Positions 11,201 to 18,635 of a DNA stretch of 25,764 nucleotides are shown here, piece after piece. The stretch comes from Ministeria vibrans ATCC 50519. Taxonomy: Eukaryota; Opisthokonta; Filasterea. The first letter of the stretch is position 1. The number at the start of each line of letters is the position of its first letter. The stretch covers positions 1 through 25,764 of the forward strand of contig CALSCP010000879.1 of the NCBI GenBank assembly GCA_943704425.1. The letters are read 5' to 3'. The notes beneath the pieces are model-generated. The model worked only from the letters and a program-made list of their open reading frames with translations. It was not told the origin of the DNA and made no database searches. A program made the translations under genes and the position numbers.

Positions 11201-11753
11201 TGCCAAGTACGAGAGTTGTCGGAGTCAAAAGACCCCGAGTGGAGCAATGGAGTGCCAGTCGGATCAGATGGTGCGACTGCGCCACGACTATGCGTATGAT
11301 CGAAGCACGCTGCACATCCAGGAGCAGATTGGCAAAGGGGAGTTTGGGCTGGTGCTCAAGGCGACGGCGACGGACGAGCGCACGGGCCTGGCCAAGTACG
11401 TGGCACTGAAGACACTGCACGACGGAGCGAGTGCTAAGGAGCAAGCGGACTATGTGGGCGAGGCGACGCTCCTGACGCGCTTCCACCATGATAATGTGAT
11501 GGGGTTGTTGGGTGTATGTCTGGAGCGCGAGCCCTGGCTCATTGTGTTGGAGGTAACAAAGCTGTTTGTGTTTGCTACGCGTGTGTGACATGTTTTGTTT
11601 CAGTTTTGCCCTAATGGGGATTTGCGCAACTTTCTTCGTGTGTGCTGTGTATGTCCTGGACTGAATGTGAACTATGCGGAGCAAGTGAATCTGCTGATGC
11701 AGATTGCCAGTGGAATGGAATATCTGGCAGGGCTTAATTTTATTCACAGAGAC

Positions 11754-11840
<87 letters not shown>

Positions 11841-12643
11841 AGTTATAGAGAGAGAGAAAAGAAACAAAGTGATAGAGAGAGAGAGAGAGGAGAAAGAAAC
11901 AAAGTGATAGAGGGAGAGAGGAGAAAGAAACAAAGTGATAGAGAGAGAGAGGAGAAATAAACAAAGTGATAGAGAGAGAAACAGAAAGAGAGAGAGATAG
12001 AAAGAGAGAGAAAGAAAAAGTGATAGAGGGGGGGATTGACTGTCTTTGTGTTAGTTGGCCGCTCGCAACTGTCTTGTGAACCAATCGAATGTGGTGAAAG
12101 TAGCGGACTTTGGACTGTCGCGTCAGACCAACGACGACGAATACTATCGCATTCAGACCAAAGGAAAGCTGCCCGTTCGTTGGATGGCGCTTGAGTCATT
12201 GGAGTTCCGAAAGGTACAAAGAACAATTTATTGTGTATCAATAGTAATAATAATAATATTATAATAATTATAATAATAATAACAATCATTAATTATTTCA
12301 ACTTTTATTGTTACAGTTTTCGACCAAGACTGACGTGTGGTCGTTTGGTGTGGTGATGTGGGAGGTGATGACGTTTGGGACAGTGCGACCGTACAAGGAA
12401 GTGATTGTACGGGAGTTGGCGAGATTGCTGCGGGAAGGAAAGCGACTCCCACGACCGCGGAACTGCCCTGCTGGGTGCTATGAGCTTATGAATAGCTGCT
12501 GGCAGGTGGATTCGCGACGTAGACCCACTTTTGAGCAGCTAAAGAGTGTTTTGGCAACAACATTGCGTGACAACATGGCCAGGGGTGTTGTGCCACGCAT
12601 TCTAACTGCCGAGGTGGAAAATCTAACGTCGTCCATGATTTGA
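5286..12643 (+). CDS. EGF/sushi receptor tyrosine kinase (seven exons, one in-frame TAG)
   Basis: A single-pass receptor tyrosine kinase. Exons: 5286-5443, 5508-5600, 5670-5873, 5966 (or 5969)-11552, 11604-11753, 12055-12213 and 12317-12643. All joins are GT-AG and keep phase, giving about 2224 codons. The ATG at 5286 gives a clean signal peptide ([20 protein letters not shown]); an upstream in-frame ATG at 5247 would bury it. Next come GCC2/GCC3 (ephrin-receptor-like) cysteine repeats, 25 calcium-binding-type EGF repeats plus a degenerate 26th, about four sushi-like modules with [10 protein letters not shown]-type signatures (8950-9770), a beta-rich stretch ending HFSTVAAF (ZU5-like by eye only), a TM helix (about 10258-10335) followed by RRRRQRGR, and a tyrosine-rich tail. 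The kinase has GKGEFG, VALK, HRDLAARN, DFGLSR, an activation-loop YY and RWMALES, so it looks catalytically competent. A TAG at 7563 interrupts EGF repeat 14. Ligand and pathway are unknown. Confidence 0.93.
6021..8870 (+). repeat. Array of 25 tandem EGF-coding repeats, 114-bp period
   Basis: Twenty-five units of the form DECxSSPCxNGATCxDxxxGFxCxCxxGYTGxxCExDI follow one another with no linker. They span exactly 25 x 114 bp: one 37-residue unit and one 39-residue unit cancel out. D-x-D-E-C starts and C-x-N-G motifs match the calcium-binding EGF class found in Notch-like and fibrillin-like ectodomains. Units 20 to 24 share TDxxC in place of TGxxC, which suggests local duplications within the array. 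Confidence 0.93.
7563..7565 (+). other. In-frame amber codon in EGF repeat 14 of the receptor kinase
   Basis: The codon between the conserved DGY and CMC of repeat 14 is TAG; neighbouring repeats have Thr or Ser at this position. The EGF frame and spacing continue perfectly on both sides. Intact neighbouring genes (TDO and the BRD8-like gene) end in TAG, so reassignment is unlikely. A single change from TCG would explain it. Mutation, polymorphism, a sequencing error or readthrough cannot be told apart here. Confidence 0.9.
11754..12054 (+). repeat. Receptor-kinase intron 5, filled by (GA)n and a CAAAGTGATAGAG minisatellite
   Basis: This 301-nt intron splits the catalytic loop between HRD and LAARN. 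After the donor GTAAG comes an uninterrupted GA tract to about 11834. Five copies of a purine-rich unit containing CAAAGT-GATAGAG then begin at 11838, 11865, 11900, 11931 and 11962 (spacing 27-35 nt), followed by degenerate GA-rich sequence and the acceptor TTGTGTTAG. The reverse complement of the same composite sequence fills the intron starting at 25317. Confidence 0.9.
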
Positions 12644-12825
12644 AAAGCGTGTATATAAAGGGCTATATTGGTTTTTTCTCGTGTCTGTTTGACGTTTGTT
12701 GACCTGTTGCTGTTGCTAAGAAGTTGCTAAAAGTAGCCAGTCGAGAAGATCAAAATATTATTATTACCTATCCGCTACGTCTGTTTCTCAAAAGTTTCTC
12801 CTTAATATGGAATTCTCTCTTCATC

Positions 12826-12852
12826 TTAGATCCCACGTGCACGTCGATCTAA
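12826..12852. repeat. Compound dyad: TTAGATC/GATCTAA arms around an ACGTGCACGT palindrome
   Basis: Seven-base perfect inverted arms at 12826-12832 and 12846-12852 enclose a ten-base perfect palindrome at 12835-12844 that contains CACGTG (an E-box core). The element could form a hairpin or bind a dimeric factor. It lies downstream of both converging genes, so its role is unclear. Confidence 0.6.
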
Positions 12853-13006
12853 AAGTGACAGCCGAACGTAGATCTTCGCGTGTCAACCTGCTAGCAACAC
12901 GCCCAGTGCGCACAGGACAACACCGATTTTATGAATCTTTCCAAAACAGTTTCGTGTCAGACTAGCAGCAAACCAATACTCCATGATTCAAGTAGTCAAT
13001 TGTACA

Positions 13007-13012
13007 TTTATT
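13007..13012 (-). terminator. Candidate poly(A) signal of the NACHT gene
   Basis: AATAAA on the minus strand, about 240 nt downstream of the NACHT stop codon. It is supported only by the hexamer and its position in an AT-rich region. Confidence 0.4.
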
Positions 13013-13252
13013 TGTACTCAGAGTACCTAAACAAAGTGTTAAAATTGACTACGTGTACGAAAGCAAGTTTTTGCAGATACTCTAAACTTTCTTTATATCA
13101 CAGAAGTATTAAATTTACATTATTACATTATAATAGTTAATGCATGATGTCTATGCCCTCATATGCGTTGGTCTCTCTGCCGCGTCGTCCCTCTTCAAAT
13201 ACTCTTTCGCATTGCCATTTTTCATACAGCAAAACACAGTGACAGTATGGTG

Positions 13253-16200
13253 TCAGCGAACAAGCAACTCACGATACATCTTCTTCTGCAACCCAAAAAG
13301 ACACTCCTCAATTACATCCGACCTCGCACGATACTGCACTGTCCAGTGACGCACGGACTCAATGCTACCTGATGAGAGACACTGTGCCTCTCCGGCCAGC
13401 AACTCGACCACTTCCCGCTCCGCTACCTCCAGACGGGGATTCCGAAGTGCTTTCTCAAGGCGCTCAAGTGACCCACTGCACAACGAGTCCATTGTCTTCC
13501 AACGCGAGCTGCCAACCCCACATAGATGCACCAACAGGCCCGCTACTACACAGACGACAATGCTCACCACAACCCCCAACAAAGCACACGCAACCGCAAA
13601 GAGACGAAGGTACGTGCTGGCCAGTGACGAGGTGAGCGGCCCAGAAGCGATAACGTTTGCTCGCAGCAAGTAAAACCCAACGTAGCTCAAAGCAGCGATG
13701 GTGGTGAACACACCAAAGAGAAGCCAGCGACGTTGCTGGTGCCAAAGAGCCCGAAGGAAAAAGCCGCCTGCCTTGAAAGTGGAGCGGTCCAAGTGATCGG
13801 GTGGGAAAATGAACACAGTCAATGATGCAAACACGCTCACAGCCACACTTGCTCCTAGCACAGCGACAAGCGGCTCCAAAAGTGCGTGTAACCCAAAGGC
13901 TCTGGTGCACTCGACAAGAATGGCAAAGGCTGCACCAAGTGCCAAAAAAGAGAAGACGACCGGCGCAAAGAGTGACTGATTTGTATCCTTGAGACGATGC
14001 TGGTGGATCTTGTTGGCGGGAGAACAAGTGCAGGCGACAACAATAAACCCCAGGACACCAAATAGCGCGGCAGGAAACACAGCGCTGGCTCTCATCAATT
14101 GGTGGTGTGATCCGCGAATCAAGACGCGCATAAACTCTCGCCAGAAGGCGGCGGCCACTGCCATCCAAAACATCATCGCAACAATAAGACACGAGACGGC
14201 ATCCCCAACATATAGATCACTGCTTGCCATTTCACACGAGACTGTCGAATTGTGACTCGACGTCCGTTCCACTGTATAGTAAGGTGTAAACCAGCAGCAT
14301 TGAAACTGCGCTGTGCTTCCCCCGGTGCAAGATGAGTCATACTGAATCCAGGTTCCATCCCACGGAAGGAACTCGTCAAAATAGCGGTCACAATAGCCGC
14401 CAGGGTTGTATACCCACTCCTTGATCGTTCCGTTGCATGCCGAGCTCATATCAAACGTCACATTCCGGTACACCGGAAAGGTTGGGGAGAATACTACAAG
14501 CCAGGTACAAAGACTCAACAGTGCAACAATCGGAATGGATCGGAATGCGGGGGGTATCGATCCGGCCAAGAGCAGAGGAAAGGTCAGAAGTACAAGCGTT
14601 GCGACCAAAGGTGTTTGACGGAAATTAGGCCAAGATATGAAATCAATGATGCTCCACGCAAAAGCAAAAACCACACCTACTACCATCAGGAAGCGAAACC
14701 AAAAAACCCACCGGCCGTTTCGGTCAAGTAAGTGGAACGCTCCCCATATGTTAGGCGATACAATGTCTGGATCCACTTGCGCAAACTGATGGCGCAGACG
14801 CTTGATCTCATTGTCGCAGCGATTCTGTTCTTTCACACGCTTCTCATACAGAGACGTGTAGAGATCAGACCACATGAATGGGCACAGCAAAGGGCGCGAC
14901 TCAATGCAATCTGGATTTCGCACACACTCCGCAATCTTCCATTGCATCTCCGCAACAAACTCAGGGAGTTGCACCATTTGCAAGTGGAATATTGTAGCAA
15001 TGGCAGCGTCGCGAAAAAAAGAATTTTTCAGCGCCGCTGACAAAACAATTTTGGTCGCCGTCATACAGAGTACGCCGGCAGACTTGAGCAGCACATCTTG
15101 AAAACGCCAGTCACCCTGGCGATCCCGCCCGACGCAAACAACAAGCTCGAGTGCGGCTCGCTGAAATCGCTCATGTGCATCGACTGCGTGCTCTGGTGCA
15201 CCAATACGACCCACACCCGAGAACACATTCAACAGGAAGTTGCAGTGTTCCACCATAAGCCTCTCGTTGTCCTTCTCTACGACCAATCGGTGACCGTACG
15301 CATCATCGCGGTCGTCGTCGTCGTCGCAGTCCCTTTCTACGTCGTGTACAGAAACAAGTTCCAAATGGTGCGAACGACAACAGTTGCGAGAGGCCACCCG
15401 CACTCTCTGAAGGCACGTTGCAGCCAACGTTGCGACTCGTCGCGTCCATGCAGATTCCACTGCGTCACTCTCCCCATGACAGGGCGCACCCTCAAGAAAA
15501 ACCTTTAGTCGCTCGCAGAGTTGTTTGTCAGAATCGCTGGCGAGCTCAAAGTGAGCTGTGTTGCCGCGCTGCCGAATGAGTTCACGACACCTCAGTGTGC
15601 CTTGCTCAAGGAACCACAACAAGAGCTCGCTATGTACTACAGACTGCGGAGTACGCGCGCACTGATCCAGCAGAAGAGCCACCACGTGCTCCCAGGCGTC
15701 GTTCTTGAGCAAGTCTGGGGGTAGTTCAGAAGTGGGAAGCGCCAGTAAATACTCGGCGGCAAACGACTCGAGCAGACGACGATGCCAGAAACAAACACGA
15801 TGCTCAGGATCGTCGTCGCCCTCTGCATCGCCAACGTAGTCCATGGCGGCGCCGGTGTGCACGGACAGTAGGACGCCACGCTCCTCGAGTGTTCGCAGTG
15901 CAATGGAAGTCACACACGCCGCGGAATCCCATCGCCGCGCCTGCAGTAGCTCGCGCACGTCAGCCTCAAGCTCGTGCAACAGCCACGATTGCTGGCCCGA
16001 AATTTGAGCGACCATGCCGCAAGCGTACGCCACTAAAAGCAGCTCCTCAAGCTCGAGCGCTTCACACTCGACAGATTTGAGCATAGTAGTGCACCAGCCT
16101 GAGAGTACAAGGTGCGGAGACTGCGGTAGCAGGTTGTCGACACAACACTCGCCTGACTCGAAGCGGCGAGTAATAAATTCGCAGGTGAGCGACAGCAGGA

Positions 16201-17791
16201 GCGGACGTTCGCGCATCTCCAAAAGAAGCTCTCTCTCAAAGAGCGTATCGATCAGGGTCTCGCGTAGAGCCAGGTCCTCCACAACAACAAGGCTCGCGTC
16301 CACATAGGCACGCTGCTCACTCTCACACGGCCCTCGGAGCTCAAACTCGTGCGTGGGCTGGCTTTGGGGCGCATGAAATCGACGTGACGCCACAATGACC
16401 AAGTGTTTCATTGCAAGCGCCTGGAGCGCCGCTGAAAGGGAATGGAGTTGCTGGATGCCCTGATCGCCCGAAAGCACGGCGGGTGTCTCGTCAAACGAGT
16501 CGAACACAAACACACAGCGCGCGCTGCGAATTTGCTGTCGGAAGAAATCCTCAAAGGCAAGGCGCTCGTACTCGCGACTGCGCGCCATGAATTCGACAAG
16601 ATGAGTCACAATGAGAGTAAGGAATGCCTGATAGTTCTCGTCGTCGGGGTCGTTGTGGTTAGGAGTGCTTGGCACTGGCATGCGGCCTCGAAGTGTGCCG
16701 AGATCCACGAAAATGGTGAGGCTCTGTGCGGTCGAAGAGGAAGAGGAGAGTTGCGTCTCTCGCTGAACAAGTTGTTCAGCCACCGCGCGCACACATGCCG
16801 ACTTGCCGCTGCCTGCGTCACCACTTAGAAGCAGAAAACCTTGTGAGTTTGTGCGTGAGTGCTGTACCAGCATGTGGGTCACGTCGAGCCCGATGTTGCC
16901 GTTGTTGCTGTATTCAAGTTTCATCAGAGGTCTGAAAAAGTATAAATAAAAAAACTCGAATAAGCAATGATTTCGCCTAAAGATGTCTTCTAGTTGGTTG
17001 ATCACATACCGATTGAGTCCGAGACGAAGGCGTTGTGTCTCAACAAGCGATTGGAGAAGGGCATCAGCATACTGCTGCTGTCGGACTCGTGTAGCGACAA
17101 TGCGAACACCAAGGTCACGAGGACGACGTGCGCTGACTTGGGCGTCGAACTGTGCCGTAGCAGTCGCAGTAGCGGTGGTAAGTGTCTCGCGCAATCTTTT
17201 ACACGCCCATTCGAGCGAGTCAGCACTTGACGCTTCAAAGTGGGCGACCCTCTTAAGCAGTACTTGGAGACCCTCACACAAAGTCTCTGCTGTAAAGTCA
17301 AGCTTGTCGTGATCTCGATGCGCAATAATGTTTCGCCAATTGCGCGCGTTGATCGCATCGGCTTTGACGGCCTTTGGAATGAGTTTGTTGAAGCAAAGAA
17401 AATTGAAAATGGCTGACGCATCCGCTGCCTCGACACTCTCAAATCGAGGAGAGGATGGTGAGAGAAACACGTGAAACACCTCGAGGGGACTGCTGAGCCA
17501 TAGAGAGGGATTAGAGTGGCGCAGGGTTGGGTTGTTTTTTCCATGCAGATTCACGAGCACTTTGTGGCGAATGTGGCAAGGCTTGCACCTGGAGCGCGAG
17601 GAATGACTGCTGCTCTGGTCGGTGGTGGCATGAGATACAGGCTGACGGCAAGTGCATGGGTCAGGACAGGCACGTTCAAGTTGCCGGATTGTTGCAGCGA
17701 GATACTGCTTGCAGACAGGAATAAGTGGAGTACTGGTCGATTCAGTAAGATCGGAGCACGTGCTCCATTTGATGGAATCAGGGAGGTCCAT
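13253..17791 (-). CDS. HEPN-like / NACHT ATPase with polytopic membrane C-terminus (NLR-like)
   Basis: An NLR-type STAND ATPase of unusual architecture. The frame is open for 4.5 kb; removing a clear 78-nt intron (16932-17009, GTATGT...TTTTTCAG) gives exons 17010-17791 and 13253-16931 and a protein of about 1486 residues. In spliced numbering: an HEPN-like module with RNIIAH at residues 153-158; NACHT with Walker A GDAGSGKS (about 298-305), Walker B VFVFDSFDE (about 401-409) and VIVASRRF as sensor; a winged-helix-like FWHRRLLESFAAEYLL; a long helical region; then about nine hydrophobic spans (about 1001-1398) and a tail of about 90 residues. The loop between spans 3 and 4 has six cysteines and three N-x-T sequons, as expected for an outside loop if the NACHT is cytosolic. 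No LRR or WD repeats are seen. The NACHT core is firm; the HEPN and topology calls are by eye. It is divergent from the DUF4396 gene, 184 nt away. Confidence 0.88.
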   Translation of the reverse strand: MDLPDSIKWSTCSDLTESTSTPLIPVCKQYLAATIRQLERACPDPCTCRQPVSHATTDQSSSHSSRSRCKPCHIRHKVLVNLHGKNNPTLRHSNPSLWLSSPLEVFHVFLSPSSPRFESVEAADASAIFNFLCFNKLIPKAVKADAINARNWRNIIAHRDHDKLDFTAETLCEGLQVLLKRVAHFEASSADSLEWACKRLRETLTTATATATAQFDAQVSARRPRDLGVRIVATRVRQQQYADALLQSLVETQRLRLGLNRYVINQLEDIFRRNHCLFEFFYLYFFRPLMKLEYSNNGNIGLDVTHMLVQHSRTNSQGFLLLSGDAGSGKSACVRAVAEQLVQRETQLSSSSSTAQSLTIFVDLGTLRGRMPVPSTPNHNDPDDENYQAFLTLIVTHLVEFMARSREYERLAFEDFFRQQIRSARCVFVFDSFDETPAVLSGDQGIQQLHSLSAALQALAMKHLVIVASRRFHAPQSQPTHEFELRGPCESEQRAYVDASLVVVEDLALRETLIDTLFERELLLEMRERPLLLSLTCEFITRRFESGECCVDNLLPQSPHLVLSGWCTTMLKSVECEALELEELLLVAYACGMVAQISGQQSWLLHELEADVRELLQARRWDSAACVTSIALRTLEERGVLLSVHTGAAMDYVGDAEGDDDPEHRVCFWHRRLLESFAAEYLLALPTSELPPDLLKNDAWEHVVALLLDQCARTPQSVVHSELLLWFLEQGTLRCRELIRQRGNTAHFELASDSDKQLCERLKVFLEGAPCHGESDAVESAWTRRVATLAATCLQRVRVASRNCCRSHHLELVSVHDVERDCDDDDDRDDAYGHRLVVEKDNERLMVEHCNFLLNVFSGVGRIGAPEHAVDAHERFQRAALELVVCVGRDRQGDWRFQDVLLKSAGVLCMTATKIVLSAALKNSFFRDAAIATIFHLQMVQLPEFVAEMQWKIAECVRNPDCIESRPLLCPFMWSDLYTSLYEKRVKEQNRCDNEIKRLRHQFAQVDPDIVSPNIWGAFHLLDRNGRWVFWFRFLMVVGVVFAFAWSIIDFISWPNFRQTPLVATLVLLTFPLLLAGSIPPAFRSIPIVALLSLCTWLVVFSPTFPVYRNVTFDMSSACNGTIKEWVYNPGGYCDRYFDEFLPWDGTWIQYDSSCTGGSTAQFQCCWFTPYYTVERTSSHNSTVSCEMASSDLYVGDAVSCLIVAMMFWMAVAAAFWREFMRVLIRGSHHQLMRASAVFPAALFGVLGFIVVACTCSPANKIHQHRLKDTNQSLFAPVVFSFLALGAAFAILVECTRAFGLHALLEPLVAVLGASVAVSVFASLTVFIFPPDHLDRSTFKAGGFFLRALWHQQRRWLLFGVFTTIAALSYVGFYLLRANVIASGPLTSSLASTYLRLFAVACALLGVVVSIVVCVVAGLLVHLCGVGSSRWKTMDSLCSGSLERLEKALRNPRLEVAEREVVELLAGEAQCLSSGSIESVRHWTVQYRARSDVIEECLFGLQKKMYRELLVR

Positions 17792-17975
17792 ACTGGAATA
17801 CTTTTAAATTTAATGAACGAAAAATAATAATCATTGTGGTCTGTTTGTTTACGACGAGTCGCTCCATTCTTTCACACTTTATTTCACAATTTCTTCATAA
17901 CATCTCCAAATCCACAGCAATCGCGCCCATACCAACTAGTACACCACTGGTAGTATAGTGAGAGTATAAAAAACG
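17792..17975. promoter_or_regulatory. Short divergent intergenic region, NACHT gene / DUF4396 gene
   Basis: 184 nt separate the two start codons, so promoter elements must be shared or overlapping. A TATAAAAAA string at 17965 lies only a few bases before the DUF4396 ATG. It is more likely an A-rich leader than the TATA box for that start, unless transcription initiates further downstream. Confidence 0.45.
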
Positions 17976-18440
17976 ATGCTGCGTTCACTGCGATCAGTAG
18001 ACTGGACATGCCAGGTGACGTGGCGGCGTGCACGACGAAACACAGCACGCTGCCTCGTCGGGTGCACCTTGGGCGACTTGAGTGCCTTTCAACTGCTTAT
18101 GCAGGCTCCTGTCGACGTGTCGATGCCAGTGGCAATGGGCGTATCGATGGCGTCAGGCATTGCGACGTCGATGGCTCTTGAGACGGTCGCCCTGAAGTAC
18201 ACAGAGAAGTTCTCGTCATGGCGCGATGCGTCTCGAGCAGCGCTGCGGATGAGCTTGATCTCCATGCTGGCGATGGAGTTGACTGAGAATACCGTGTGTC
18301 TGATGGTTACCGGCGGCGTGGCGTCGCCAGCGACTGTGGAGTTCTGGGTGGGTCTGGCGCTCAGTTCGTTTGCGGGCTTCTGCGTCCCGCTTCCCTACAA
18401 CTATTACCAGTTGAAGAAATACGGACGGGCATGTCACTGA
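17976..18440 (+). CDS. DUF4396-family membrane protein
   Basis: A single-exon protein of 154 residues. The first 30 residues (MLRSLRSVDW..., eight Arg and no acidic residue other than one Asp) resemble a mitochondrial targeting peptide. Four hydrophobic stretches follow. The central ARCLVGCTLGD and MSLISMLAMELTENTV, and the C-terminal VPLPYNYYQLKKYG, match what I remember of the DUF4396 pattern (a conserved C-x-x-G-x-x-x-G-D, an M-E-x-x-x-N helix, then a short basic C-terminus), known mainly from bacteria and fungi. Function is unknown; an organellar inner-membrane protein is an inference. The stop codon lies inside the first copy of a 22-bp tandem duplication. Confidence 0.75.
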   Translation: MLRSLRSVDWTCQVTWRRARRNTARCLVGCTLGDLSAFQLLMQAPVDVSMPVAMGVSMASGIATSMALETVALKYTEKFSSWRDASRAALRMSLISMLAMELTENTVCLMVTGGVASPATVEFWVGLALSSFAGFCVPLPYNYYQLKKYGRACH

Positions 18441-18475
18441 CGAGGCGGCAGCGTGTCACTGACGAGGCGGCAGCG
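18432..18475 (+). repeat. Perfect 22-bp tandem duplication across the DUF4396 stop codon
   Basis: Two identical 22-nt units (beginning TGTCACTGACGAGG) lie head to tail at 18432-18453 and 18454-18475. The TGA at 18438-18440 is in the first copy, so the protein is unchanged by the duplication. Perfect identity points to a recent event. Confidence 0.95.
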
Positions 18476-18635
18476 TGGGGCCGCATGTATTGTTTTAATC
18501 GAAATGTATTTTTGCACTTATTGGTTTTCCACAATGTGATGACTGATGACAGACACTCTCAGACTCTCTCAAGTTTCAGGTCACAACACAACACATTTGA
18601 CAATACACAATACACATTTTTTATTTTTTTCAATA

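Larger units (their letters stand above)
12644..13252. other. Convergent intergenic region between the receptor kinase and the NACHT gene
   Basis: About 600 nt of AT-rich DNA holds the two 3' flanks. TATAAA at 12654-12659 could be a variant poly(A) signal for the kinase. TTTATT on the plus strand at 13007-13012 (AATAAA on the minus strand) could serve the NACHT gene. A short dyad lies at 12826-12852. No coding or RNA gene is evident. Confidence 0.6.

Noticed and set aside
10785-11933. 382-codon open frame on the minus strand under the receptor kinase
   Set aside because: It is antisense to the juxtamembrane and kinase exons and ends in a Ser/Leu run encoded by the GA tract. It shows no domain, whereas the plus strand has clear kinase motifs.
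11754-12054. A CRISPR-like array, given the regularly spaced repeats
   Set aside because: The units are purine-rich with no unique spacers, vary from 27 to 35 nt, and lie inside a spliceosomal intron of a eukaryotic gene.
18546-18635. Upstream in-frame ATG for the TDO gene
   Set aside because: The extra 30 residues are low complexity. The ATG at 18636 gives a start resembling animal TDO.
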